Shown piece after piece: positions 26,631-35,087 of a stretch of DNA of 64,000 nt. The DNA comes from an uncultured Desulfatitalea sp. (GTDB lineage Bacteria; Desulfobacterota; Desulfobacteria; Desulfobacterales; Desulfosarcinaceae), in assembly GCA_937868765.1 (NCBI GenBank), contig CALMNL010000005.1, positions 310,001-374,000 on the forward strand. Direction: 5' to 3'. Position numbers and translations under genes: made by a program. Below the pieces are notes generated by a model. The model saw only the letters and a list, made by a program, of their open reading frames with translations, had not been told where the DNA came from and ran no database searches. The stretch's first letter is position 1; every line of letters begins with the position of its first letter.

Positions 26631-26690
26631 GGGGACGCCCTTTATAAAATTACATTATTATAAAAAGGTAAATATTTAAAGGGCGTCCCC
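26631..26690. repeat. AT-rich hairpin with 14-bp perfect arms
   Basis: GGGGACGCCCTTTA (26631-26644) is repeated as its exact reverse complement at 26677-26690, around an AT-only loop. It is preceded by three TGATTGG repeats (26608-26633) and followed by two copies of AAAGCGCTCC (from 26691). It lies directly beside a decayed REP-associated transposase, so it is probably the element's recognition hairpin. Confidence 0.7.
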
Positions 26691-26711
26691 AAAGCGCTCC
26701 CAAAGCGCTCC

Positions 26712-27075
26712 AAGCTGTTGGCTAGCTATGCCGCGGGCTACAACCGACGGCACCGACGGTACACTCATATTTTTCAGGATCGTTACAAATCCGTTGTTAT
26801 GGGTGAAGAGGCATATTTTAAAGAGCTGGTGAGGTATAATCACATGAATCCTCTCAAGTCCGGCCTGAAGCACTTGATCGCTATCCCTGGTCAGGGGCAG
26901 CGCCTTTATGGATAACTCTAGCCACGACTTGCGCAATGTGGCCTTTGTCTTAAAGTGGCTTGGAACTGGCGAGAAACGCGCAAGGCGGACCTACAGAAGG
27001 TTTGTAGAAAAGGGCATTGATTCAGGCCGGCAACCCGACTTGATTGGCGCCTTCTTCGGCCGGCAAAAGAAATGT
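26712..27075 (+). pseudogene. Decayed REP-associated tyrosine transposase (RAYT) remnant
   Basis: The first part, in the frame of 26718, reads YNRRHRRYTHIFQDRYKS and ELVRYNHMNPLKSGL, close to the conserved RAYT (Y1_Tnp, IS200-like) pattern YFNRRHxRxGHLFQxRYK and LVRYIHLNPLRA. It ends at a stop at 26915. The C-terminal family segment (RRTYRRFVEKGIDSGRQPDLIG) continues in another frame starting near 26908. The N-terminal HUH part is missing. The gene is therefore truncated and frameshifted. Low GC relative to the neighbours supports a mobile origin. Confidence 0.8.
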
Positions 27076-27089
27076 TGGCGCGACGACCA

Positions 27090-28010
27090 TCAGCAGCAGT
27101 TCAGCAGCTTGGCCGCATTCTCATAGAAGATCCTCCGTTCCAGGGAAGCATCGCCTTTGCAGGCGCGCCGCACGATCCGGAGGGCCGGCAGGTGATTGCC
27201 GTAAGGCCAATCCGAACCGTACATCACGCGGTCCGGCCCGAAGGCGCGGAGCAGTTCGCGCACGCTGCCCGCCGAGTGAAAGGAGGTGTCCACCAGGACG
27301 TTCTTGAAGGGGCTCAGCCGCGCGATGGCTTCGCGGTAGTCGAACAGCCCGGCATGCCCCGCGATGAAGGTCACCCGGGGGAAGGCCGCCACGAGCGCCG
27401 CGGCATCGGCAATCGCGCCGAAGGCGGGAGTTTCTCTGGTTTGCTGCTCGGGGCCCAGGTAATAGGAGGAAGTACCGCAATGAAACAGCACCGGTAACCG
27501 GTGGACGGCAAAGGCCTCCACGGCTGCGAACATCTGCGGGCCGTCCAGCGGCCTCCGCTGGATGATCGGATGCAGTTTCAAGCCCCTGGCGCCGTTGACC
27601 ACGTCTTTGCGCAGATCGGCCTCCCAGTCGCCGCGGCCGGAAAAGTCCACGCCGGTGAAGGGGATGATGCGGGGTTCTTTTTCCCGCGCCTTTTTCAAAT
27701 CGGCGAAGGTCAGGTATGGCGGGATCGGCATGCAGGCGCAGAAGGCAATCCCGGTCCGGTCCATGGAGCGGCGCATATTCTCCAGGGTGGCGGTGGCATT
27801 GCGGGCGCGGGAGGCTTTGGTGACCAGGGAATAGACGCTGTGATAGAACCAGTCGTCCCATGTCTTGGAAACCTTGGCGTGCCGCATGAATTCGGAATAA
27901 GAGATGATGTCGAAGAGAATCTGCTTGGTTACGCCGGCTTTCCAGATGAGGTCGCCGCCGTCGGGGTTCAGAATGTCTCCCAGATGAGTGTGGATGTCGA
28001 TGATTTGCAT
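27090..28010 (-). CDS. Amidohydrolase 2 (TIM-barrel metal hydrolase)
   Basis: This 306-residue protein starts with MQIIDIHTHLGD, the HxH metal-binding motif of amidohydrolases. It ends with RVMYGSDWPYGNHLPALR, the conserved catalytic Asp region (GSD(W/Y)P). HPIIQ and FIAGHAG supply further histidines. The family includes decarboxylases and lactonases as well as hydrolases. It follows the FAD oxidoreductase gene by 15 bp in the same direction, so the two likely form an operon for catabolism of an amine or ring compound. The substrate is unknown. Confidence 0.8.
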   Translation of the reverse strand: MQIIDIHTHLGDILNPDGGDLIWKAGVTKQILFDIISYSEFMRHAKVSKTWDDWFYHSVYSLVTKASRARNATATLENMRRSMDRTGIAFCACMPIPPYLTFADLKKAREKEPRIIPFTGVDFSGRGDWEADLRKDVVNGARGLKLHPIIQRRPLDGPQMFAAVEAFAVHRLPVLFHCGTSSYYLGPEQQTRETPAFGAIADAAALVAAFPRVTFIAGHAGLFDYREAIARLSPFKNVLVDTSFHSAGSVRELLRAFGPDRVMYGSDWPYGNHLPALRIVRRACKGDASLERRIFYENAAKLLNCC

Positions 28011-28025
28011 GGCGTCTGCCTTGGC

Positions 28026-29357
28026 TTACTTGTAGTACAGCGCGTCTTCCAGTTTCATGAACCCCCGCACGGCATGGACCAGGCCGTAGGTGAGCAGGCC
28101 GGGCGGCCAGGGGATCACCTTGCGGCCGACGAAGAACATCTCGGTGCGTTCGGTCTGCTGCCCGGTGATCAGTTCGGCGATGGTGCGGCCGTTGAGGGTG
28201 GTCATGGAGACACCGTGGCCGATGCAGCCCATGGCGAAGATGGCTTTCTTGTCCTCGCCCAGGTAGCCGATCACCGGGGCCATGTCCAGGGTGACCGAGA
28301 CGGGGCCGCCCCAGCGGTGGGTGAAGCGCAGGCCCTTGAGTTGCGGAAACACTTCTACGACGTGCTTTTCCAGGTGGTCGAAGATTTTGACGTTCAGATC
28401 CTTGGAAAGATCGGTCCGGTAGCCGATGGAGACATCCCCGCCGCCCATGGCGATGCGGTGATCGGCCGTGAGCCGGTAGTAATGGATCAGGTCGCGGGCG
28501 TCCTCGATGCCCATCCGGCCCTGCCAGCCGATGCTCGCGTACTGCCGGGGCGAGAGCGGCTCGCTCAGCACGATGTGCGTGAAGGCGGGGTACTGGAGTC
28601 TTCTCAACTCGGGAAACAGGACGGAGTAGGCATTGGTGGCCAATACGAGACGGTCGCTCTGGATTCGGCCCTGCTCGGTTTCGACCACGAACCCGCCCGA
28701 ACCGTCCCGGCCGAAGCGCACCACCGGCGATTGTTCATAAATGCGGACCCCCTGGTCTTCGGCCAGCTGCTTCAGGCCCCGGGCCAGCCGGGCCGGGTTG
28801 AGGATGCCGCAGCGCGGCTCGAACCATCCCAGCTGATACTTGTCGGTGTTGAACTCCGCCAGCAGCTGCGACCGGCCCCAGCGCTGCACGCCCCCCAAGC
28901 CCCACCGTTCCATGATGTGAAAGTCGTGTTCGATGCGCTTGACCTGGGCCGGGCTGGTTCCCACCAGCAGGTAGCCGCTGCGTTCGTAGTCGCAGGCGAT
29001 CCGGTTGCCGGTAATCACTTCGTGCAGGTAGTCCACGGCCTGTTCCATGTAGAGGTGGGCGGCCCGGGCCTTCTGGTCGTCGAAACGGAACTGGGTAATG
29101 CCCTTGGTCAGGCCGAACAGGGTCATGGAAAAACCGCCGTTGCGGCCCGAAGCGCCGTACCCGCACACCTCGGACTCGATCAGGCGCACCTCCAGATTGG
29201 GGTTGAGCCGCTTGAGGTGGTAGCCGGCGGAAAGGCCGGTGTAGCCGCCGCCGATGATGGTGACGTCGGCGGTCTGGTTCCCTTGCAGGCTCGGGGTAGG
29301 GGTGATGGTTTCAGGCAGGGTTTCGAGCCACCAGCTTTTCGAGCGATAATCGGTCAT
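28026..29357 (-). CDS. FAD-dependent amine oxidoreductase (DAO family, PuuB-like)
   Basis: This 443-residue protein has the dinucleotide-binding motif VTIIGGGYTGLSAGYHL near residues 30-46 and YGASGRNGGF, the FAD-linked active-site segment typical of gamma-glutamylputrescine oxidase-like and sarcosine/glycine oxidase enzymes. A late GHGVS segment completes FAD binding. It would oxidise an amine or amino acid. The ATG at 29357 has a GAGGA ribosome-binding site and gives the usual family length. It is divergent from a TetR gene, with a palindromic operator in between. Confidence 0.85.
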   Translation of the reverse strand: MTDYRSKSWWLETLPETITPTPSLQGNQTADVTIIGGGYTGLSAGYHLKRLNPNLEVRLIESEVCGYGASGRNGGFSMTLFGLTKGITQFRFDDQKARAAHLYMEQAVDYLHEVITGNRIACDYERSGYLLVGTSPAQVKRIEHDFHIMERWGLGGVQRWGRSQLLAEFNTDKYQLGWFEPRCGILNPARLARGLKQLAEDQGVRIYEQSPVVRFGRDGSGGFVVETEQGRIQSDRLVLATNAYSVLFPELRRLQYPAFTHIVLSEPLSPRQYASIGWQGRMGIEDARDLIHYYRLTADHRIAMGGGDVSIGYRTDLSKDLNVKIFDHLEKHVVEVFPQLKGLRFTHRWGGPVSVTLDMAPVIGYLGEDKKAIFAMGCIGHGVSMTTLNGRTIAELITGQQTERTEMFFVGRKVIPWPPGLLTYGLVHAVRGFMKLEDALYYK

Positions 29358-29408
29358 GACCGGTCTCCTCAAAAGAAATGATGGAACGGATGGGCGAATG
29401 GTGATAAT

Positions 29409-29424
29409 TTAGTCGAACGACTAA
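29409..29424. promoter_or_regulatory. Perfect TetR-type operator palindrome
   Basis: TTAGTCG-AA-CGACTAA is a perfect 7-2-7 palindrome, 52 bp upstream of the oxidoreductase start and 118 bp upstream of the TetR start. Its position in the divergent intergenic region and its form match operators of TetR-family repressors. It likely controls the oxidoreductase-amidohydrolase pair and perhaps the regulator itself. Confidence 0.7.
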
Positions 29425-29542
29425 CAATTAATCGGGTCGGGGGTCCTTTGTCAATGCTTTATTTTTGCAATTCATGCCGGAAATGATAAGAGAGGCGGAC
29501 TTTACCGGCGCATCCCGGTGCCGTAGCCACAGGTGCAAACGA

Positions 29543-30133
29543 ATGGGTCGCAAAAGCGTTCAGGAAGAAAAGCGGGTTCGCATCATGGAGGCCTTGAACC
29601 AGTGCCTCCAGGAGAAATCCTTCGACCAGACCTCGATCAAGGATATCGCCCGCGCCGCCCAGGTCAATCACGGCCTGCTGCACTATTATTTCAAGAGCAA
29701 GGAAGATATCCTGATCAATTACATCGATTTCGTCATCGACCACTACAAGTCGATGTTCGCGGTGCTGCTGGCCGAAAAAGAGAACAAGGGCCTGGATGAA
29801 AAGCAGTTGCTGGAATGGTTCTTCCAGGCCATGGGGGAGCGGATCACGCTGAACCGGCGCCTGTCCAAGGTGTTCATCGAGATTTGGGAGATCGCGGCCT
29901 ACAACCCGGTGGTGCGTGAAAAGGTGCGGCGGGCTTACCGGGAGTGGATGGCGACGGTGGCCGGCTATCTGCAGCGGGTGGTGCCGGACCCGGCCGCCGC
30001 CCGGCGCATCGGCACGGCGGTGGTGGCGTTCCTGGAAGGGATGTCGCTGTTTTCGATACTCCTGGATGCGCAGGAGTTGGAACTGAGCGAGGTGCTGACC
30101 GGCTTTCAGCGGAGGATCCTTCAAATGCTCTAG
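29543..30133 (+). CDS. TetR family transcriptional regulator
   Basis: This 196-residue protein has an N-terminal TetR helix-turn-helix: FDQTSIKDIARAAQVNHGLLHYYFKSKEDIL, where recognition helix and YYF(K/P)SKE anchor are typical. The C-terminal ligand-binding helices are diverse. The ATG at 29543 is preferred because the upstream extension does not look coding. It faces the FAD oxidoreductase gene across a perfect palindrome and is followed after 145 bp by mlaE, so it could regulate either side. The divergent catabolic pair is the more likely target. Confidence 0.85.
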   Translation: MGRKSVQEEKRVRIMEALNQCLQEKSFDQTSIKDIARAAQVNHGLLHYYFKSKEDILINYIDFVIDHYKSMFAVLLAEKENKGLDEKQLLEWFFQAMGERITLNRRLSKVFIEIWEIAAYNPVVREKVRRAYREWMATVAGYLQRVVPDPAAARRIGTAVVAFLEGMSLFSILLDAQELELSEVLTGFQRRILQML

Positions 30134-30278
30134 CCGGCAAATGCTTTAGCCCGCCGTTATCATACGGCGCATCGCCTTTGCCTGCCTGGCCAGCTTCGAC
30201 TTTGAGAAGCGCTGTTTTCATGATACAAGGGTTCAGGAGAATGTGCGTTATTCCAAGGATCCCATCAAAGGGGCCGAT

Positions 30279-31082
30279 ATGGAAAAAACCTCTATAGCCG
30301 GCAACGGCGTGGCTGCCCTGGGGCGCGCCGCCATCGATCTATCCCGGGAGCTGGGCCGCATCGGCCTCTTCTTTGTCCAGGGGGCCGGTTATCTCCTCAT
30401 CCGGCCATGGCAGTTCGATAAACTGCTTGAACAGATCTATTTCATCGGTTTCAAATCCATTTTCATCATTTGCCTCACCAGCGCCTTCACCGGGATGGTG
30501 CTGGGGCTGCAAGGCTACTATACCCTGGTCAAATTCGGATCCGAAGGGATGCTGGGCGCCGCCGTGGCCCTCACTCTGATTCGGGAGATGGGGCCGGTCC
30601 TCACGGCCATCATGGTGGTGGCCCGCGCCGGCTCGGCCATGGCGGCCGAAATCGGCATCATGCGGATCTCCGAGCAGATCGACGCGCTCGAGACCATGGA
30701 CATCCGGCCAGTGCGCTTTCTCTTCACGCCGCGTCTGGCGGCGGCCGTGATCAGTTTTCCGTTATTGACCGCGCTGTTCGATGTGATCGGCATCCTGGGG
30801 GGCTATGTGACCGGCTCCCTGCTGTTGGGGATCCATCCGGGCACCTACTTCGCACGCGTGGAATCGAGCGTGGTCATGCACGACATCACCGGCGGATTCA
30901 TCAAATCCTTTTGTTTCGCAGTGCTGATTACCACCATCTGCTGCTATCAAGGCTATTGGACCCATACCCGCAAAGAAGGGTTCGGCGCCAAAGGCGTCAG
31001 CCTCGCCACCACTTCAGCGGTGGTGATGTCCTGTGTGGTCGTTTTGGTGGCGGATTACGCATTGACCTCTTTTTTGCTTTGA
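30279..31082 (+). CDS. mlaE: MlaE-type permease of phospholipid ABC transporter
   Basis: This 267-residue integral membrane protein has the MlaE (DUF140) pattern, for example GMVLGLQGYYTLVKFG, REMGPVLTAIMVVARAGSAMAAEIG and EQIDALETM. MlaE forms the inner-membrane channel for lipid trafficking between inner and outer membranes. AAAGGGG precedes the ATG at 30279; a GTG at 30243 is the alternative start. It heads an mlaE-mlaF-mlaD operon with gaps of about 10 bp. No mlaB or mlaC follows, so the system is the minimal form. Confidence 0.9.
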   Translation: MEKTSIAGNGVAALGRAAIDLSRELGRIGLFFVQGAGYLLIRPWQFDKLLEQIYFIGFKSIFIICLTSAFTGMVLGLQGYYTLVKFGSEGMLGAAVALTLIREMGPVLTAIMVVARAGSAMAAEIGIMRISEQIDALETMDIRPVRFLFTPRLAAAVISFPLLTALFDVIGILGGYVTGSLLLGIHPGTYFARVESSVVMHDITGGFIKSFCFAVLITTICCYQGYWTHTRKEGFGAKGVSLATTSAVVMSCVVVLVADYALTSFLL

Positions 31083-31091
31083 AGGCCGGCC

Positions 31092-31856
31092 ATGAACACA
31101 CCGCTGATCGAATTCGAAGATGTCCACAAATCCTTTGGCGGTGAGGAGGTGCTCAGAGGGGTCCACTTGTGTATTTACGGTGGGCAGATCACCACCATCA
31201 TCGGCAAGAGCGGGACCGGCAAGAGCGTTCTGCTCAAACATATCATCGGGCTGTTGACCCCTGACAGCGGCCGGATTCTGTTTGAAGGCCGACCGTTGGG
31301 CAGCATGGACGCGGCCGGGCGCAAGCGGATGAAAAGCAGGTGCAGTTATATGTTCCAGGGGACGGCGCTCTTTGACGCCATGACCGTCTATGACAATATC
31401 GCGCTGCCCCTCAAAGAGCGCGGCCGGCTGAAACCGGCCGATATCCGGCAAAGGGTTCAGGAAAAACTGGCGCAGTTGGATATCGCCGGGATCGAGTCGG
31501 AATACCCTTCCCAGTTGTCCGGCGGTATGAAAAAACGGGTGGCCATGGCCCGGGCCCTGATCACCGAGCCGGAGATCGTGCTGTTCGACGAACCGACCAC
31601 CGGCCTGGACCCGATCCGCAAGCAGGCGGCGCACCAGATGATTGTCGAATATCAGTCGCGGTTCGGATTCACCGCCGTGATGGTCAGCCATGAAATCCCG
31701 GATGTATTTTTCATCTCCCAGCGCATCGCCATGCTCGATGAGGGGCGAATCATCTTCGAAGGCGGGTGCCCGGAGATTCAGGCCGCCACCCACCCGGCGG
31801 TGCGTGCCTTCATCGCTGCCGGCAGGGAAGCGGAAGACAATTGCAGAGAAACGTAA
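31092..31856 (+). CDS. mlaF: MlaF-type ATP-binding protein
   Basis: This 254-residue ABC ATPase has Walker A GKSGTGKS near residue 38, a Q-loop (MFQGTALFD), the signature LSGGMKKRVAMARAL and Walker B IVLFDEPTTGLDP, followed by a VSHEI H-loop. The sequence after the Q-loop is typical of MlaF. It powers MlaE and lies 9 bp after that gene and 10 bp before mlaD. Confidence 0.92.
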   Translation: MNTPLIEFEDVHKSFGGEEVLRGVHLCIYGGQITTIIGKSGTGKSVLLKHIIGLLTPDSGRILFEGRPLGSMDAAGRKRMKSRCSYMFQGTALFDAMTVYDNIALPLKERGRLKPADIRQRVQEKLAQLDIAGIESEYPSQLSGGMKKRVAMARALITEPEIVLFDEPTTGLDPIRKQAAHQMIVEYQSRFGFTAVMVSHEIPDVFFISQRIAMLDEGRIIFEGGCPEIQAATHPAVRAFIAAGREAEDNCRET

Positions 31857-31866
31857 CGGAGACCCC

Positions 31867-32313
31867 ATGCAAAGCAAACGTGTCGAAACGGCGGTGGGTA
31901 TTTTTATATTGATCGGCATCTTGTGTGTCTCTTACCTGGCCATTCGCCTGGGCCGAATGGAGTGGTTCGGCCAGGGCTATTATACCGTCAATGCCCTGTT
32001 CACCTCGGTTTCGGGGCTCAAGGCAGGTGCGGCCGTCGAGATTGCGGGGGTGGAGGTAGGTCAGGTCGAGGGGATCCGCCTGGACGAAAAAAGCATGATG
32101 GCCATGGTGCAGCTCAGGATCAAAAACGGGCTGGCGCTCGATGATGACGTGAATGCTTCGGTCAAGACCTCAGGCCTGATCGGCGACAAGTTCATCAAGC
32201 TGACCCCCGGCAGCTCAGGGAAGAAATTGGCGCCGGGCGATACCATCATGGACACCGAGGGGGCGCTGGATCTGGAGGATATCATCAGTAAGTATGCGTT
32301 CGGCAAAGTATAA
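31867..32313 (+). CDS. mlaD: MlaD-type MCE-domain lipid-binding protein
   Basis: This 148-residue protein has an N-terminal membrane anchor (ETAVGIFILIGILCVSYLAI). One MCE domain follows, with FTSVSGLKAGAAVEIAGVEVGQV and VKTSGLIGDKFIKL. MlaD forms the periplasmic hexameric ring that receives lipids from MlaE/F. Length is typical of the proteobacterial protein. It ends the operon. Confidence 0.9.
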   Translation: MQSKRVETAVGIFILIGILCVSYLAIRLGRMEWFGQGYYTVNALFTSVSGLKAGAAVEIAGVEVGQVEGIRLDEKSMMAMVQLRIKNGLALDDDVNASVKTSGLIGDKFIKLTPGSSGKKLAPGDTIMDTEGALDLEDIISKYAFGKV

Positions 32314-32346
32314 AGTTCGCTACCCGCTCGCTTTGGATGCCTGCAG

Positions 32347-32470
32347 CATTCGATGCCACACAACCTGAAGCGCAGGATCGGCTGGCCTTATTCCGAGCCG
32401 GCCGCATGAAATTCTACTCGCCGGCGGGCGCCGCCAGGACACATCGGGAGAAATTCTCTCGGATGGCTTT
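32347..32470 (-). pseudogene. Relic of the 3' end of the RluA-partner gene (copy of 35737-36483)
   Basis: By hand alignment without gaps, 32347-32433 matches 35741-35827 at about 71 of 87 bases. Read on the minus strand in the frame of the intact gene it gives GIE-, LGF- and PIL-like codons. It contains a premature TAA (32388-32390) and has lost a conserved Cys codon (TGC to GGC). Weaker similarity continues to about 32470, at the start of the next gene. It is a decayed duplicate or a deletion scar. Confidence 0.7.
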
Positions 32471-32473
32471 TGA

Positions 32474-34201
32474 ATGGAAACATCTCGTGTCTCCTCTTTG
32501 ACGCATCAAGATATTGCGGAACTGCTGCGCAAGGCAACCGTGCCTGAACATTCCGTGCGCTTCATGCGGGCGATGTCCGGCGGGGAACCGTTTCTCGAAG
32601 GCGGCTATCTTTTCTTCGGGGCCGCCGACTGGCTCCTGGCCGTCGGATATCCCTTCGAGGCGGCGTATTCGCCCGAGACCTTCGGCCGGGCGGTGGACGC
32701 AGCGGTCCGGCGCACCCGCGCCAAAGATTGCTGGGCCGTCTGCCCGGCGCTGCCCGAGCGGCTCAAGCCCTTTCGGTGCGAGGCGGACCACTACTATCAG
32801 CTGGCCCTGGACGGCGCCGTCCCCGGCCGCCTCGAGCGGCTGGCGCAACGGGCGGCGGCCTCGCTCACCGTCTCCCGCGGCCGGGCGTTCACGGCCGCCC
32901 ATCGCCGGCTGTGGGCCGAGTTTCTCGGCCGGGTGCCGCTTCCCCCCCGGGTGCGGGAGTTGTATGCCCGGACCGAGTCCGTGCTGCCACAGGTTACCGG
33001 CCTCACGCTGCTCGACGCCCGGGACGGCGAGGGAAACCTGGCCGCCTGCCTGCTCCTGGATACCGACCCGCAGCCGTTCAGCGTCTATCTGCTCGGCGCC
33101 CACTCCCGCCGGCACTATACGCCACACGCCTCGGATCTCCTTTTTCGCGAAATGATCCGCGATGCCCGGGCACAGGACAAGCGCTGGGTGCACCTGGGCC
33201 TCGGCGTCAACGAGGGGATCCGGCGCTTCAAGGAAAAATGGGGCGGCGTACCGGCGCTCTCCTACGAAATGGCCGAATGGCAGGAGAAAGCGCGGCCGAA
33301 CGGACTGGCGGGCGGCCTGGTGGGCGACCTGGTGGGGGCCCTGGCCACCTTGCCGCGTCCAACCATGTCCAAACGGGCGTATTTCGAGAGCCTGCCGCGC
33401 CAGCGAAAGTTCGCCATGCTCTGGGAGATCGAAAAAAGCGGGCGGCGGTCATGGATCGCCGGTGCGGCCCATTTCTTCTGCTACAGCTTCGAGTTTTCGC
33501 TGCGCGAACTGTTCGAGCGGGTCGATACCGTCCTCTTCGAGGGGCCGCTCGATGCCGACAGCCTGGACCAGGTGGCCGCCATCGGGCGCAGCCCCGAGGC
33601 TGGTTCGCCCCGGGTCATCGATGCCATGACCGAAGCGGAGATCCGCCGGCTGGCGCGGACGGTGTGTGGCGCTTCCGGATTCTGGGCCCGCTTGCTGGGG
33701 CCGGCCGAAAAGTCGCCGCCGGAGGTGCGCTGGTTCCTCTCAGAAACACGCCCCTGGATGGCTTTCTTTTCACTCTGGACCAGTTACCTGGGCCGCTGCG
33801 GCTGGACCCAGTCGGTGGATCTGGAGGCCTGGCAGATCGCCGGCGAGATGGGCAAACGGACCATTGCCATGGAGACCATCCCCGAGCAGATCGCGGTCCT
33901 GGAGAGTATTCCCATGACCCGTATCGTGAATTTCTTCCAACGCTCGCCGCAGTGGGCGAAGTACATCCGCCGCAACGTGCGGGCCTATCTCAAAGGAGAC
34001 CTGGAGGCGATGATGGGCACCAGCATCGAGTTTCCCTCGCGCATCGAGCAGGTGATCGGGCGCCGCGACGCGCTTTTCCTCGAGCGCATGCGCCCGATGA
34101 TCGAAGCGGGAGACTGCGCCGTCTTCGTCGGCTCGGCCCACATGCTCAACCTGCGCCGCATGCTGGCCGAAGCGGGCTTCAACCTGAGGCGGGCGCGATG
34201 A
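32474..34201 (+). CDS. GNAT/FemAB-like acyltransferase domain fused to TraB/GumN-like domain
   Basis: This 575-residue protein has an acyltransferase-like N-terminal half. Its hallmark VHLGLGVNEGIRRFKEKWGG (about residues 236-255) is shared with the next gene. The C-terminal half (from about residue 300) resembles TraB/PrgY/GumN proteins, with ERMRPMIEAGDCAVFVGSAHMLNLRRML at the end, including the GxxH pair of the putative metalloprotease-like fold. The fusion is uncommon. It overlaps the following paralogous gene by 4 bp. The acyltransferase half may act on a lipid or peptide, but the substrate is unknown. Confidence 0.65.
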   Translation: METSRVSSLTHQDIAELLRKATVPEHSVRFMRAMSGGEPFLEGGYLFFGAADWLLAVGYPFEAAYSPETFGRAVDAAVRRTRAKDCWAVCPALPERLKPFRCEADHYYQLALDGAVPGRLERLAQRAAASLTVSRGRAFTAAHRRLWAEFLGRVPLPPRVRELYARTESVLPQVTGLTLLDARDGEGNLAACLLLDTDPQPFSVYLLGAHSRRHYTPHASDLLFREMIRDARAQDKRWVHLGLGVNEGIRRFKEKWGGVPALSYEMAEWQEKARPNGLAGGLVGDLVGALATLPRPTMSKRAYFESLPRQRKFAMLWEIEKSGRRSWIAGAAHFFCYSFEFSLRELFERVDTVLFEGPLDADSLDQVAAIGRSPEAGSPRVIDAMTEAEIRRLARTVCGASGFWARLLGPAEKSPPEVRWFLSETRPWMAFFSLWTSYLGRCGWTQSVDLEAWQIAGEMGKRTIAMETIPEQIAVLESIPMTRIVNFFQRSPQWAKYIRRNVRAYLKGDLEAMMGTSIEFPSRIEQVIGRRDALFLERMRPMIEAGDCAVFVGSAHMLNLRRMLAEAGFNLRRAR

Positions 34202-35040
34202 CCGGGCCGGACCGTCTTGCCAGGATCACCGCGGAAGCGTCGGTGCCGGAGCAGGTGACCCAGTATGTCCAGGCCGCAAGCGGCGCGCGTCCCGAACTCT
34301 TCGGCGCGTGCGTCGGGTATCTGTCCGGAGAGAACCGGGTCCTCGTGGGCTATCCCTTGACCGGCCCCGCGGATCAAGCGGCCATGGCCGCGGCGGTGGC
34401 GCAGATGCTGCAGCGCCCCGGGCCCGGCCGGGTCATCGTGATCGGCCCGGCGCGGCCGCCCCAGGCCCCCGCGGATGTGGTATCGATCTCGGATCACTAC
34501 TACGGACTGCCGATTCCGCCGCCGGCGCCCGGTCAGAAGCTGCGCAACATGCTCCGCCGCGCGCAGCGCGAGCTGACCGTCGACAGCGGCGGAAATCTTG
34601 AAAAAGACCACCGGGCGCTGGTCGATCGCTACCTTCGCGAACGGCCCCTTCCGGCCGGAACCCGTCACATCTTCGGCCGGCTCGCCGCCTACCTGGAGGC
34701 TTCGGCAACGAGCCTGCTCGTTTCCGCGCGCCGCATGGACGGCCGCCTGGCGGCCTTTTCGGTGGGAGAGTTCGGCTCCCTGCACACTGCCTTTTTCATG
34801 TTCTCGTTCCGCGATCGGGAAGCGGCCGTGCCGGGCAGCGCCGACCTCCTGCTGGGGGCGCTCCTCGACGAAGGCCGGCGACGGGGTCAGGCCCGCATGA
34901 ATCTCGGGCTGGGGGTCAACGCCGGCATCCGCCGGTTCAAGGCGAAATGGGGCGCCGACGTCTTCCTGCCCTATGTGGAAACCAGCTGGGAGATACGCCC
35001 GGCGGGGCTGCTGGCGCGCCTTTTCCGGTCTGGAAGATGA
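34198..35040 (+). CDS. GNAT/FemAB-like acyltransferase (paralogue of preceding gene's N-terminal half)
   Basis: This 280-residue protein ends with LGLGVNAGIRRFKAKWG, nearly identical to the hallmark of the preceding gene's N-terminal half. It also shares the SDLLF/SADLLL-type helix before it, so the pair arose by duplication. It lacks the TraB/GumN part. An ATGA overlap with the upstream gene indicates co-translation, probably for a two-subunit or two-step enzyme. Function is not recognised beyond a GNAT-type fold. Confidence 0.65.
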   Translation: MTGPDRLARITAEASVPEQVTQYVQAASGARPELFGACVGYLSGENRVLVGYPLTGPADQAAMAAAVAQMLQRPGPGRVIVIGPARPPQAPADVVSISDHYYGLPIPPPAPGQKLRNMLRRAQRELTVDSGGNLEKDHRALVDRYLRERPLPAGTRHIFGRLAAYLEASATSLLVSARRMDGRLAAFSVGEFGSLHTAFFMFSFRDREAAVPGSADLLLGALLDEGRRRGQARMNLGLGVNAGIRRFKAKWGADVFLPYVETSWEIRPAGLLARLFRSGR

Positions 35041-35087
35041 ATTCCGCGGGGATCGGCGACGCACCCGCCGTCAGTTCGACCGCTCCG

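Noticed and set aside
26718-27126. A functional transposase gene
   Set aside because: The N-terminal catalytic part is missing and the remaining parts are in different frames, so it is annotated as a pseudogene.
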